Made by a program: the position numbers and the translations under genes. Shown here in pieces: positions 44,560-54,992 of a stretch of 64,000 nt of DNA. The notes under the pieces were generated by a model. The model did not search any database, was not told the origin of the DNA, and saw nothing but the letters and a program-made list of their open reading frames with translations. Source of the stretch: Cylindrodendrum hubeiense. Lineage: Eukaryota; Ascomycota; Sordariomycetes; Hypocreales; Nectriaceae. Location of the stretch: the NCBI GenBank assembly GCA_014621425.1, contig JAANBB010000092.1, positions 47,338-111,337 on the forward strand, given 5' to 3'. Positions within the stretch are counted from its first letter, which is position 1, and each line of letters begins with the position of its first letter.

Positions 44560-46225
44560 TCATGATAGCGCCAGTTTCCACCCAAACTTGTGAATCGTAT
44601 CCTGCCAGTCCTGTTGTTTACAGGTTGCAGGCGATATCGTAAGATCTCGGGTGTGCCAGACCGTCCGCACAGCCTTCCACACCGCGGAAATATTACTGAT
44701 CGGCCATTTGCTGTCCAAAATAGAGAAAAGACCAAGCACCGTATTACGCTGTTCGTCCGAAAAACAAGTACATCCAGCGATGAACAGGGGCCACATGGGA
44801 AATGACCGACGAGATTCGCCCTCGACGATAATACCAGAGAGGCAGGCCAGGAGCTTTTTATGAGGCTCCGATATCGACGACTGAGTTATTGAGGCGTCGT
44901 GGCATGTTAGTCGAAGATAGATCTGAGCAGCAACCCGGAACGACTCTGCACTTTTCAACAGGTAGTCGTTGCTCTTATCAATAATCTCTGGAGACAGTTG
45001 CAAGATTCTGTGCTCAAGATGTTGGCATTCCGCATGTCGCTGTTCGATTGACATTTGCTGGTCGTTGAGTGGATCAACGGCCAAAGACAATGCCGATACC
45101 TGATTGATGATGTCAACCAATTCCATAGAACAGCCGATATGCTCATCCACCAGACTTTCTGAGCCATGAATCAAAGGGAGAGCATATTCTGCCTCTGCAA
45201 TACGGTTCATCGCATGATGATAGGACAGATCGTCCGAATCGGAACTCCCTCGAGCATGATTTTTTGGCTGTGTCGTTTCCATCAGGATGTATCTGAAGCG
45301 GAAATACTGAAGGACAAATTTTGCCACCGCTGGATCAATCGACGTGGTAAAATTATCGAGAAGAGCGAGGGCTCCCTGAAGGTGCCTGAGCCACGTCGGG
45401 CGGGACCCTTCTGCAATTTCCAACGAGGCCAAAAGTACACAAGTCAAGAGGTTCTCCTCGGAATTCCCAGTGTCCGACAGACAAGACTGCAATTCATGCA
45501 GTGCTTGAACCTTGTATCGGCCCGAAAGTGCGCGGTAATCTCTTCCATCCCCGATGGAATTCTGGCCCCATTCGGCGGCACTCATGGCGAGCACAGTAAA
45601 GAGCAGAGGGCCTTGGTGAAACAGCACCCGAGGCATGACGGAGGTGCGAAACGAATTCCGGTCAGTCTGCACGTAGACCTTGCTACTGCTGATGACTTCG
45701 GCATCTGGGAGCCGTTAGATGAAGGAGCACTAGATGAGCGGGAGGAGGTCACTCACAATACTGCATGAGCGCCGTCTCGACAGTCCACAGGGATTCCCGC
45801 CCGTCGTTAAAGTTGAATGGCGAGATACTGCGGGGTAAATTATGACTTAATTGGAGCTGGTTGTCCCATTGCGATCCATCTACATGGGCATGAACAGCAT
45901 CTGAGTCCTCCTCCTCCTGACCGAGTACCGTGTCCGTGATCTCGGCATCCGCAAATCCGGGACAAAGTTTCGCCAGCTCGTGAGATGAGAGATTTAAAAA
46001 TCCAAGTTTCCGAGCCTGTCGGTCGATGGGGATAATATAGTGGTCTGGTGATGTGGCGATAACGAACTTCAGGGGGTTTGATGTCGAGCCAGGTGTCGGA
46101 TACACGCAATCGGACTTGATCCTGCGGCAACTCTGGCACACGGGCTTCTCTTCATCGCACCGGCGCTTCCGGCGGCGACAGCTTGCGCAGCCGCCTCGAC
46201 TCCGGGAGCCGCTTGGCCTCGACAT
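44560..46225 (-). CDS. Zn(II)2Cys6 transcription factor, candidate proline-cluster regulator
   Basis: Two exons, 45757-46225 and 44560-45704, with the GT-AG join in frame, giving 537 aa. Start 46225 (MSRPSGS) is preferred to an upstream in-frame ATG at 46363 because it places the zinc cluster close to the N-terminus: six cysteines at residues 13-40 in CASCRRRKRRC...CQSCRRIKSDC. The rest resembles the Fungal_trans_2 type (HQGPLLFTVLAMSAAEWG, WLRHLQGALALLDNF, FRVAAQIYLRLTC, WPLFIAGCTC). It ends the proline-utilisation cluster, in the place one expects for a PrnA-like activator, but similarity to PrnA itself was not tested. Confidence 0.85.
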
Positions 46226-47146
46226 GGTGCATGTTGAATTGGCCGTTATCAAACATGCGGAGGTTTGGAAGTCGGTGCGGAGACTCCGGAGGACGGAGGC
46301 CGATAAGCGCCATCGAGATAAGCTCGTGACAGGAATGCACGTGACCACCTCGAACTCACTCACGCACGTCCGTCAAGAACAAGAGTTCTGTTTTGGACAC
46401 TAGATCAGGCCTTTGTCTATGAGATCATGGACAATCTTTTTGCAACCCATCAAGAGTGAAACTCCGTCTCTTTCAAGCGTCTCGCACGGCCTCCCTCCCA
46501 CAAATCGCCCCGCAATGCGGCACCTCCACCTGCTATTACTAACAACAGTTGAAATAGGTACTTGGACAAGAAACAGGCAACCTCGGCTGACCGTCCCCAT
46601 CGCTTCCAACCCAAGGTTGCAAGGCCCCGACGCAGATCGACCTCACTGCCAGGATTGGTTCGCAACATCCTTTATATGCTGCGCAAATCACGGCACCATC
46701 ATGCGATTCAGGAGGCGAAAGCGCAGCATTCCCCCTACGGCAGATGCCAACAGGAACTACGACCGAGAAGTTGCTTGTCGCGTCCGAGTCCAATGGCCGT
46801 CTGGTCTGATCAAGTTTGATTGACCAACGTACCTCAACCATGTTCCTAATCCCTCGCTTTGGCTACCATCTCTTAGAACATATTGTACGGCTTCTCATCC
46901 CAGCATATTCATCTCAACTCAGCAGACCTTCAAGGACCTAGGACTGTATTGTTACACTTGGTACGTGATCGAGCCTTTCTTGACCTATGTTATTGACAAG
47001 TTCTCCAGCCTGTACCGAAAACCGAACATACGCGACATTAATGTGGCGGGAAAAGGCTCGTGAAGCCACCACTAAGTAGATGCCCACCCCAAAGTAGATA
47101 TCCACCCCCTTTGGATCCCCTGAATCGGTATTGTTCACCCAGGCAA
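46226..47146. other. Intergenic at the left edge of the orphan block
   Basis: 921 bases; several overlapping frames on both strands, none with motifs or plausible splice joins. Base composition and frame noise change near 47.0 kb, where the unrecognised gene block starts. Confidence 0.35.
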
Positions 47147-47856
47147 CTACTTCTCCTTGCTTGCCTCTCTCCAGGCATCTTTCCACCCTTCTTTGTATCC
47201 TTCCCGCCACCCTTGCTCGTAAGTGCTCAACACAGTGCTAGCCGGTCCCGTCCTGGTAGCCTGGCTCCCCTCTGGGCTCGACGTTGTAGCCTTGGGAACC
47301 GTCGAGCTTTCGCCGACTTCCTGGGTCACCTGCTCGCCGCGGGTCTTGGCCGAGATGAGTGGCTTTTCGGCCTCGTTCTCGGTCTTCCGGCTGTCCGCAA
47401 GGACCTTCTCCCACAACGTCGCAAAGGTGGAGGACTCCGGCTCGCCGGGCTGGTAGGTTGGCGGTTGAGTCCATGGCCAAATTGGCGTTGGTAGGGTCGT
47501 CTGGACTGGGAATAGTGTTAGCAACTTCAACGCCCAAGGTTAGAGTGAAACATACAGAACAACTTCCAGATTAACTGGTCGACGAAGTGTTCAAAGTACC
47601 TCAAGGGCACCCAAGTCCACCCGTTATTGACCATGATGGTCGTCGCCCTACTCTCCGCAGCATGGCGAAGAGAAGCGACCCTCTCCTCCAACTCGAAATC
47701 CGAGGTCATATAGGCGAAGTAGGAGTGCATGTAAGCACTCCTAATCTCCCGGGTTGGATTGTCTCCAATCCACGAGTTGGTAAAGATCTCGTCGGGGAAT
47801 CGGACACCCGACAATCCCCGATGCTGCATCGCGATGTTATCATGTCCGGACGCCAT
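47147..47856 (-). CDS. Orphan protein with disordered C-terminus
   Basis: Two exons, 47556-47856 and 47147-47505, joined by a 50-nt intron with GTATGT donor, CTAAC branch site and CAG acceptor, giving 219 aa. I do not recognise it. Residues 1-100 look folded (FTNSWIGDNPTREIRSAY, AESRATTIMVNNGWTWVPL); after a Pro-rich linker (residues about 100-120) comes a Ser/Thr/Glu-rich disordered stretch ending in a charged amphipathic helix with Trp/Gly repeats (YEQGWREGYKEGWKDAWRE). The promoter palindrome TGGCAGTTGTCA lies 82 bp upstream (47938-47949). Confidence 0.6.
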
Positions 47857-47937
47857 GATGCTGATGCTGATGATGTTGATGGTGAATTGTCTCTGGGTAC
47901 TAGACGCTATAAATAAGTTCGCACAGGCTGCGTATTC

Positions 47938-47949
47938 TGGCAGTTGTCA
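47938..47949. promoter_or_regulatory. Palindrome TGGCAGTTGTCA upstream of the 47147-47856 gene
   Basis: Fits TGRCAGYTGKCA, a near-palindrome with a CAGYTG core as in E-box sites. 82 bp from the start codon. A further CAGCTG follows at 47951-47956. Confidence 0.6.
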
Positions 47950-48504
47950 GCAGCTGTTCGACACTCGCCTGCCGTTTGTTTGTTTCGGCCAATCCCTCCA
48001 CAAACAATAATGCAATCACAGTCAGTCAATTGGCGTTTTCGGCAGTGGGACGAATGGACAAAGAAAACATCACATACCCCAGTCGTTGGCGTAAATCCCC
48101 CCGACATTGTCTTGTTTGGGGTCGTCTCATCTTGATATACGGAACACTGACGCTCCCACATAACAATAACCAATGTAGTCAAAACAAGCATCTTGAATTT
48201 CCCATATGGTTTTAGCTGTAAACTAACTGTGCGGCGCGACCCGCACATCCACTTGGTAATAGTGGAATGGCAAGAGCATCAAGAACAGTGAATCTTCTGT
48301 TTCAATGAGGATCACTTGTCACGCTTCAAGCAAAAGCCCCGACGCCGCTCAAAAATTGGCCTGACATGGTGCAATCCCCCAGCACGTGAACCTGAGTCAC
48401 TGCGAAGTACGCAGTGGGGCTCGTTGGCTCGGTCATCGCATTGTCTCCGCCGATGTGGCGCCTTGTTCGGCTGTAAACCCTTTGCCCTGGATGAGCTGCA
48501 GTAG

Positions 48505-48516
48505 TGGCAGCTGTCA
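48505..48516. promoter_or_regulatory. Palindrome TGGCAGCTGTCA upstream of the 48666 gene
   Basis: Exact match to TGRCAGYTGKCA, 150 bp upstream of the ATG at 48666. It lies in a partly repeated stretch: CTGCAGTAGTGGCAGCTG at 48496-48513 and CTGCAGTAGTGACAGCTG at 48527-48544. Confidence 0.65.
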
Positions 48517-48665
48517 ACCAGCCCGCCTGCAGTAGTGACAGCTGCAAATGCATGGCAGTCGGCTGGAGAGTCGATGTGATGTTTTTATAGTCCATGAGCC
48601 ATTCACTCACTGCTTTTGTTTTCGACTCTTCATCAACATCAACGTCGCCAACCACCGTCATCAAC

Positions 48666-49064
48666 ATGACAGTCATCAACATCGCCATCGCCAACATCAC
48701 CGTCGCCAATATCACGGTTAATGGGCGCGGCGGTCCCTCTCGCAGGAGAAGAAGAAATCGACGAAACCGCAAAACTCCATCCACCGCTTCCGAACAGGCC
48801 CCTTCCGAACAGGCCTCTTCCGATCAGGCCGCTTCCCAGGACGCTGCCTCTCTGCTCTCCTCCCAGGGCGGAGAAGAGGATGGTTCTGTCAAAGCGACAG
48901 ACGACTGGGAAATCAGCGAATATGCAAACTGGAAGAGGGAAGCTTCGTCGTGTGCGACGCCGACCGAAAGCGAGGTGGTGGCTGCTATGAATGGAAGCGT
49001 GGCGGATTTGCCGGAGATTATTCGTCCTCCTTTTCCTTATCGTCGCGGAGTTGATTCCCAGTAA
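48666..49064 (+). CDS. Small Arg-rich orphan protein
   Basis: 132 aa from the ATG at 48666 (MTVINIAIANITVANITV); an upstream in-frame ATG at 48594 is possible but lies in what matches the 5' UTR of the inverted paralog at 56.7 kb. After a Val/Ile/Asn repeat comes a basic cluster (SRRRRRNRRNRK), then a short Ser/Glu/Gln/Ala repeat (SEQAPSEQASSDQAASQDA), then a mildly hydrophobic tail (DLPEIIRPPFPYRRG). No known domain. Promoter and downstream flank match those of the 55775-56662 gene in inverted orientation, so the two are probably paralogs that diverged by repeat turnover. Confidence 0.5.
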   Translation: MTVINIAIANITVANITVNGRGGPSRRRRRNRRNRKTPSTASEQAPSEQASSDQAASQDAASLLSSQGGEEDGSVKATDDWEISEYANWKREASSCATPTESEVVAAMNGSVADLPEIIRPPFPYRRGVDSQ

Positions 49065-49189
49065 CTGCAACCACACCGGCCCCCTTTTCGGGTTTGCTGT
49101 GGTCTCCTAGCACTTCTCGACGCCTATTCCGCGTCTCGTTGCATACATAGTAATCTCTGATACCTTGATGTCGTCCCCAGCCCACTGAG

Positions 49190-49310
49190 CACTTTCCAAC
49201 GCGTTGCCGGACTGGCCTGTAGGTTGCCAAAATCCCCTTTGCTCTCCAACTGCTAACATTGCTCAAAGAATCCCTACACACAACCTCGGACACGTTACGA
49301 CTCAACAGAT
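49190..49310 (-). repeat. Inverted paralogous segment (partner at 55253-55355)
   Basis: Read on the minus strand it aligns with 55253-55355 plus: both contain GTCCGAGGTTGTGT, AGGGATTCTTTG, GCAATGTTAGCAGTTGGA, AAAGGGGATTTTG and CAACCTACAGGC. Both encode the peptide start SEVVxRDSLxNVSSW in one frame. In each location it follows the 3' end of an Arg-rich orphan gene in the opposite orientation. Confidence 0.8.
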
Positions 49311-49726
49311 GAAGGAGTATTCGGGCCCACATGGTCAGAAATGGATGTAGGGAATACGGTCGGACGGTTCAATGGATGCATACAGTTTAATATACCCGGA
49401 TGGTAACACATTTGTTTTTGCGCGTGAATTTCGCCCAATGTTTGAATCCAAAGTGTCTTAACTCACCGTAGTGTGACAATGTTTCGGTTGTTGAGATGGT
49501 TCGATTCATGATGTTTATCTCCACGCGGCGTTTGCTTTGCGGGACGATCTACTCCAAGACTACGATACTCTGACCCTCAAACGAACAGATGTCTCGTGCG
49601 GGGAGTGCTATGCGTAGTGAGTGCGTGGTGAGTGGATGGTGAGATGGTAGTAACAGCATGGTAACTGCAGCCTGCCTCAACACTATCCTCCTGTTTACTT
49701 CCCCTTCCTTTCCATCTTCAACCAAA

Positions 49727-49775
49727 CACACACATCACACCACACCACACCACACCACACCACACCACGCCCATC
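49727..49775. repeat. CACAC microsatellite
   Basis: Repeated CACACCACAC units about 35-80 nt upstream of the ATG at 49809; a simple-sequence tract, possibly a promoter spacer. Confidence 0.85.
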
Positions 49776-49808
49776 GCACCCATCACACACATCATTGCAA
49801 AATCCAAA

Positions 49809-51197
49809 ATGGTAGGACGACCAGTCAATTCGCGGGCCAGACGAGCGAGGGCCTACGGCAGCCGACGAGTTACGAGAAGCGCGGCCATGAACGGAGGAGA
49901 CAGCGACGGTGGTCAAGTTCCCGTTGAGCCACCGATGAGTCAGGCCCAAAAGATGGCCATCAAAGCCATCTCTGATATGTGGTCAACCTACGCCAGTAAT
50001 GTCAAGCGTGGCCTCAGGAACAGGCCGCATACCAGTTCTGAAGACTTCTTCGGCAATGGCGGGTGTGGAAGCCCGGACCCGACGCAATTTGCAGAGTTCT
50101 GGGGCGCTGACGATGAGTCGCGCCTCATGGAGGAATGGAACCATTCCTTAATGAAGCACTGCATCGGGATGATTGGCGACAATCACTGGGAGCTGAAAAC
50201 TCTGTGGAAGATATCCATCAGACTTTTCGGGATTGACCCCCTCCAGGTCATGGAGATACCTCACGATCTAGAGGTGTCTACATCCGACAACGATACCGTC
50301 AAGTTCAACGGTCAGGACTTGAACAACCCCATCTGGTCCAAAGGGTTTTGTTTTAAGCTCGGCCGAATTATGTGCCATCCATTTTGGAGGGGCCGTCAGG
50401 CACAGGTTATGATGACCTTCGTCATCCAGTACGCTGTCAAGTGTCGCCAGGACGATCGCCGAATCCCACACTCTCGAAATCCAACTTCCTGCAAGATACT
50501 TGACCAACTCTTCAGCCAAGAAATTCCATCTGGCATGTCGATTCATCAATGGCATGTACATTTACGGAAGCAGGAGGACCTTGAGCTGAAGGCACGTGTC
50601 GCGCCGTGTATCGAGTCAGATCTGTTGTTCCATTTAGGAACTGCAATCGTGCCTGATGCACGACGCAACCTGCAGGACCCATCTGTGGTCACAACTCTAG
50701 ACCTCACGCGTGTCATCACAGCCCTCGAAACCTTACACACCGATGGGCTGCCGATTAATATGCCAACTGAAGGGGCATACCAGCTGCTGGTGGAAGCCCG
50801 CGGCACTCGGAGCATGCCGGTTGGGGTCGAGGAACTCCAACGCGCGTATTCCAACTGCTGGCTGAATCAACGACGGAGGTGCACAGTCGCACAGAGGAGA
50901 CAAGTCGAGGAAGATAACAGACCTGGCGCGCCTGGAGTGCTGGGCCGAGCCATGCCAGAGGCTCAATATGTTATTTGTCAAGAAGTTATTGGCGAAGATG
51001 ATCCCCAGCAGGACATCAAACCCCAGCCCACCCCAATCAGTCCAGTTGCTTCGGGGTCGGATGGGAGACAGACCGTGGCCAGCCAAACGTCAGTCAAGGA
51101 CAGTCCCAGTGTATCTCAACGTCGCTTCAAACGATCTTGGAGCGAGCTGGAGTATTCGGAGCAGACGGAAGAAAGGAAATGGGCCTCCCCAGAATAA
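49809..51197 (+). CDS. Orphan protein with basic N-terminal arm
   Basis: 462 aa, one open frame. I do not recognise it. Residues 1-25 form an Arg-rich arm (SRARRARAYGSRRVTRS). Residues about 40-330 look like a folded, mostly helical domain with Trp and His residues (FAEFWGADDESRLMEEW, LKTLWKISIRLFGIDPLQV, CHPFWRGRQAQVMMTFVIQ). The last 80 residues are disordered and Gln/Pro/Ser-rich with a basic patch (SQRRFKRSWSELEYSE). Codon use looks like real coding sequence and the frame is long. No catalytic motif. A frame just downstream (51229-51468) carries a module shared with another gene of the block. Confidence 0.65.
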   Translation: MVGRPVNSRARRARAYGSRRVTRSAAMNGGDSDGGQVPVEPPMSQAQKMAIKAISDMWSTYASNVKRGLRNRPHTSSEDFFGNGGCGSPDPTQFAEFWGADDESRLMEEWNHSLMKHCIGMIGDNHWELKTLWKISIRLFGIDPLQVMEIPHDLEVSTSDNDTVKFNGQDLNNPIWSKGFCFKLGRIMCHPFWRGRQAQVMMTFVIQYAVKCRQDDRRIPHSRNPTSCKILDQLFSQEIPSGMSIHQWHVHLRKQEDLELKARVAPCIESDLLFHLGTAIVPDARRNLQDPSVVTTLDLTRVITALETLHTDGLPINMPTEGAYQLLVEARGTRSMPVGVEELQRAYSNCWLNQRRRCTVAQRRQVEEDNRPGAPGVLGRAMPEAQYVICQEVIGEDDPQQDIKPQPTPISPVASGSDGRQTVASQTSVKDSPSVSQRRFKRSWSELEYSEQTEERKWASPE

Positions 51198-51299
51198 CAG
51201 TTGACCTTCCCCTGGAGCTTTCGCTGGTATGTACCCATTTAATCATGGTCTTCTTGTCGCTAACCTTTATCGCGAGTGGTGTGATAGAAACCGACTGGG

Positions 51300-51465
51300 T
51301 GCTTTGAGAGGACCAATAATCCTCAGACGGCTGGATCTGTCCAAGCGCGAGACGAAGAAGACTATTAAAAGGCTGCGGGAACAAGGGGAGATCGGAAAGA
51401 CGACACTTTGCATCAATAAAGTGTATTTGGAGCGAAAGGGATGGCAGAGGATGCCGGCTACGTTG
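51300..51465 (+). pseudogene. Fragment paralogous to the C-terminal module of the gene at 59968
   Basis: The frame encodes ILRRLDLSKRETKKTIKRL followed by REQGEIGKTTLCIN, closely matching ILRRLNQSKRELEETLKIL and REQTKIAKTALAIN at the end of the 59968 minus-strand gene. The DNA also aligns base for base over about 105 nt. No start or splice join ties it to the 49809 gene, whose stop lies before it, so it looks like a detached or decayed exon. Confidence 0.6.
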
Positions 51466-52136
51466 TGACGAGGGTTCGATCGCATGCTTCGATTCGGCAG
51501 TGACGGTACCTGGAACGGAGATTTTAACGACGGCATTATATGAGAGAGATGAATTGGGAAGCTTCTTGCTTAATGGTCTCGCGTGGACACTTTTGTGGGC
51601 GGTTTCGGGGTCGCTACGGACTCAGGTAGTTGAGGAGGAACACCAACGCCATAAAAGCTCTTCTTCTACACTTAATATTAGGGGTCATAGCATGCGAACA
51701 ACTTCAATTTTCTGTGCACCATCTCGTCATGGGCCTCCGCCACCTCGCTGTCGTTAGCCACTTAATACATTTTGACTCACACTTTCCGGGCATCAATTGC
51801 GTGCTTCACATTCTACTCACTGTAACCTCCAAGTGGCTGGACATTGAACATGGAGGGTTGAACAATGGGAATAGGGCAGTCACTGAAGATACAGTCGGTG
51901 TTACAACTCACATTGATGCGTTCCAAAAAGTATTCCACGGAACAGGTGCTCGCCCATTTATCTGACTTTCCGACCCCCGGGCACTCTCCCATAGCCTCAA
52001 GTCAGTTATGCAGACGCGAGATTCTCGTAGGAGAGCACTCTTTTTTCCATCGGAATCACTCTGTAAATGTGGTTGCAACTTACCCACCTAAGTACTTGGT
52101 GGGCCCTACGCTGCCTGGCTGGTACGCTTGCCTGCT

Positions 52137-52159
52137 TGACAGCTGGTTGCCAGCTGTAA
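52137..52159. promoter_or_regulatory. Two overlapping palindrome variants upstream of the helicase-like gene
   Basis: TGACAGCTGGTT (52137-52148) and TGCCAGCTGTAA (52148-52159) each keep the CAGCTG core and one full arm of TGRCAGYTGKCA. About 150-170 bp upstream of the ATG at 52310. Confidence 0.5.
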
Positions 52160-52309
52160 GTGCCCTTGGACCAGCGAATGTGAATAACGCAGCACATAAA
52201 CCCGCGTCACGGAGACAAGCGGCCGAATCACTCCCAAACACTCACAAATTTCACACGCGAACTGCGAGCTACGATACCGACACGCGAATCACACCGTCAA
52301 CTCAAACTC

Positions 52310-54484
52310 ATGGATCCAGTCATAGATTCCATCGCGCAGTGGGCGTCACAGGATGACCGTGTCCTAGTTGGACACGTCCAAGGCCCTGCCATCACGTCTA
52401 GGAGCTCATCCGAATTCTCCATTCCTTTGGCTATTCGGCAAGCCTTGTCCTTTCGCTCGCCAGAGATACTTGTTGTTCATGTCACCTACGACTTAAAGGT
52501 CGCCGAGATTCACGAGCAGAATAGTAGGATTCACGAGCAGCTCAGTAGTACTATCCTGCAGATCGAGAGGATGACACCGTGGGTCAAGCTGCACACTGTC
52601 GAGCCCAACAATGCCGCGACCTTCCAGTTGGCTACCGAGTCATACCGCAGTCTCTTGAAGAAGCTCCGGGAGAACCGGGACCCAATGGATGATCCCTGCC
52701 AGCCGCAGGATTGGGAACGGTCGTCCGTCCTCCCGCCCCAGGTCTTGTTCGTAGTTGACCTCGATCCGGACTTCTCGACAGAATTTGCGCTCCTCACGGC
52801 TGTACTCACGGCCTGGGCCACGATGGCACCCAAGAAACGGACGGCAGTACGGATTCTCACCATGTCTGCAGATCCGATTCACCACGTCTTAAGCGGCCTC
52901 TACCATGCCCAGTGCCTCGACCCCATTGCCAAGTTCGCAGCGGGACCTGTCGGCAACCCGGCCGAGATAATCGAAGTCGATAGAGACGACAACAATGTCA
53001 ACATCATGTCAGCAATGTTGAAAAACGTCGACCTCAATCCGAACTCATCGCACACCGTCTTGTGTTTCCGACCCGTCGCAGCAGCATCTGAGCGCTTCCT
53101 AGAGGGATGGAGGAAAGAAGAACTGGCCCCTGACGAGTTCATCCGTTACGGTTTCGCCGACGACAACAAGTCGACACGACGTGTGCTTCAGTTGCAAGTT
53201 GGGGCCCGTCTCCCGGACAGGCTCACAGGTTCCGACTACGTGCACATCATTACTGGTGAAACTCGCCAGAGGCAGATCTTCGACCACAAGATCAACCAGG
53301 TGGCCGAGGTCAACCTCAAGATCTCGGCGTCGGAGCGACAGGAGCAGGTCGATTGGGCTAGTCGCGTTGACTGTTTGGGCTCTCAAGTCATCGTCTACAC
53401 CAACAAGGACTTCTGGGAAGGCGCCAACGCAACTCGACCTCGCCGCCTATTTGCGGCCGATTTGCAACTGTCTGGTCTTTTGGCCGGCTTGACCGAGTTC
53501 GCCGACTGTCCAATGCAGACACCGTACTTTATTGTGCTCGTCACCATGATTAATCCGGTGGGCGCCTGGCAGATCATAAGGCGACTCAATCTGCAAAAGC
53601 TGATGCACATGGAGGGGCACGGCTTTCCTCGACTTGACATTCCGGAGGCCATCCACGGCCGGTTTTACGACGCACTGCCGCTGGTCAACTACGATGCACG
53701 GCTTGCCTGGTTCATCTCTATGCCATCGCAGAGTCCAACTTGTGCTCTTGTCAAGTTACAGCTGGCGGCTGTTCTGACAACCGGGATCAATGACTTGATC
53801 TCTGTGGATCCCACCCCCGACATCATAGATGAGCTTCTGGACACTGCGCGCTGCGGGTTGGCAGGCAGTTATGTGGACCGCGGAATGCTCTGGCTACTAC
53901 TTGGACTCATCAAGAAGGCATTTTGCGAAACTCGCAACGAAGTGGGGTGGGGAAGTGGCATTTTCACGACGCCCGAGTTTGAGTTGCTTGAGGGTGTCGT
54001 GAGCGTCAACCTCATCCATGCCAAGCGCGTCATGCATTCGATCGAGGTTCTGAAGAAATGGGCCTCTCGACATCACGTAGAGCTTGCGGATGGAGAAATC
54101 AGAAATGAGCCCCTCTCGATGACCAGCGATGGCTTCTTGGAAATTTCGTGGGACCTGCTCCGCGCCTTTGTGCATCAGACGGCTTGCGTGAAATTGCCTG
54201 CCACGGAGCAGTGGCAAATTCAGGACACCCAGTCATTCAAGACGCTCAATGACAAGGGGATGACCTATATCCTGTGTGATTGGGATGTCATCGAAGCACA
54301 TGACACCGAAGTCGCCACAGGAATTCACACACATCGTATCAGTCCATCCGCGGATGTTGACGTTTTGGTGTTGGATTGGACTTGGATACCATTCTCGTTA
54401 CTCAAACGATGGGGCCGTGAGTTTGGGCGCCTCGATGCGATAGCTGGGTACTATCTCGGGAGTCCGAACCCCGACGAGGCGTAG
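52310..54484 (+). CDS. DEAH/RHA helicase-shaped protein lacking catalytic motifs
   Basis: 724 aa, one exon. The order of segments follows a DEAH-type SF2 helicase, but each motif is altered. Where the P-loop belongs, GPAITSRSSSEFSIPLAI (residues 25-42) keeps the GP and the later IPLAI but has no GKS/T. Motif II is DLDP (150-153), motif III is MSAD (185-188). LCFRPVAAA (251-259) sits at motif IV, VHIITGETRQRQIFDHKI (311-328) at motif V, and SERQEQVDWASRV (341-353) in place of QRxGRxGR. The C-terminal 350 residues are unrecognised. If the fold call is right it cannot hydrolyse ATP in the usual way and may be a scaffold or RNA-binding pseudoenzyme. The assignment is from pattern reading only. 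Confidence 0.55.
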   Translation: MDPVIDSIAQWASQDDRVLVGHVQGPAITSRSSSEFSIPLAIRQALSFRSPEILVVHVTYDLKVAEIHEQNSRIHEQLSSTILQIERMTPWVKLHTVEPNNAATFQLATESYRSLLKKLRENRDPMDDPCQPQDWERSSVLPPQVLFVVDLDPDFSTEFALLTAVLTAWATMAPKKRTAVRILTMSADPIHHVLSGLYHAQCLDPIAKFAAGPVGNPAEIIEVDRDDNNVNIMSAMLKNVDLNPNSSHTVLCFRPVAAASERFLEGWRKEELAPDEFIRYGFADDNKSTRRVLQLQVGARLPDRLTGSDYVHIITGETRQRQIFDHKINQVAEVNLKISASERQEQVDWASRVDCLGSQVIVYTNKDFWEGANATRPRRLFAADLQLSGLLAGLTEFADCPMQTPYFIVLVTMINPVGAWQIIRRLNLQKLMHMEGHGFPRLDIPEAIHGRFYDALPLVNYDARLAWFISMPSQSPTCALVKLQLAAVLTTGINDLISVDPTPDIIDELLDTARCGLAGSYVDRGMLWLLLGLIKKAFCETRNEVGWGSGIFTTPEFELLEGVVSVNLIHAKRVMHSIEVLKKWASRHHVELADGEIRNEPLSMTSDGFLEISWDLLRAFVHQTACVKLPATEQWQIQDTQSFKTLNDKGMTYILCDWDVIEAHDTEVATGIHTHRISPSADVDVLVLDWTWIPFSLLKRWGREFGRLDAIAGYYLGSPNPDEA

Positions 54485-54516
54485 CTGGCGGCTATGCCAC
54501 CGCAACACGTTCGAGT

Positions 54517-54636
54517 ATGTCAGAGGGAGGGAGAGACGGAGGGAGGGGCGGAGGGAGGGACAGACGGACAGACGGGCGGACAGACGGACGGACAGACGGA
54601 CGGACGGACAGACGGACGGACGGAGAAGGGGAGATG
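54517..54636. repeat. Tetranucleotide microsatellite (GACG/GGAC type)
   Basis: Purine-rich tract of GGGA, GGAC and GACG units over about 120 bases directly after the helicase-like gene. Confidence 0.9.
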
Positions 54637-54992
54637 GTATTGACGGAATACAACTGGAAGAATACTGGCTTGGGAAAGGGTAATCCACAAGGCTCAGGAG
54701 ATGCAGTGAGCAGCTGAAATGAGCAAAGTGATGGAACAATGACCCTGTCTGAATTTGTGGTGTATCTGTGACTGACAGTTGCTTATGCCTGGCCATCACT
54801 TGGGCCACAGCCGCAGGATCAGTAGAGTCAACTCCTCTCGGCAACTCATTACCCTCTTCGTTCATTGTGAAGGCGAAGTCGAGGACTCCGCTGGTGAGGT
54901 AGGGCGTTCTGGATCCAAAAATTGTGTGAAATTCACGCGCGAAAACGAGAGTAGGTGCCATGCTTGTATTTCAGATTGCATGCATCCGTTGA

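Larger units (their letters stand above)
47857..48665. promoter_or_regulatory. Divergent region between two orphan genes, with palindromes
   Basis: 809 bases between divergent starts 47856 and 48666. It contains palindrome copies near each gene (47938-47949 and 48505-48516). A CTTATTTATAGCG run about 50 nt upstream of 47856 on the minus strand and TTTTTATAG near 48583 may be TATA elements. Confidence 0.5.
49065..49808. other. Intergenic with a paralogous segment and a CA-rich microsatellite
   Basis: 744 bases. 49190-49300 matches 55253-55355 in inverted orientation. A (CACAC)n run at 49727-49775 precedes the next gene. No TGRCAGYTGKCA copy was seen before the gene at 49809. Confidence 0.5.
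51198..52309. other. Intergenic with a gene fragment and palindromes
   Basis: 1,112 bases. It holds the module fragment at 51300-51465 and two palindrome half-matches at 52137-52159 before the next gene. Otherwise nothing recognised. Confidence 0.45.

Noticed and set aside
54398..54961. Minus-strand frame of 187 codons
   Set aside because: Most of it is the GACG-type microsatellite read as Ser/Arg/Leu repeats.
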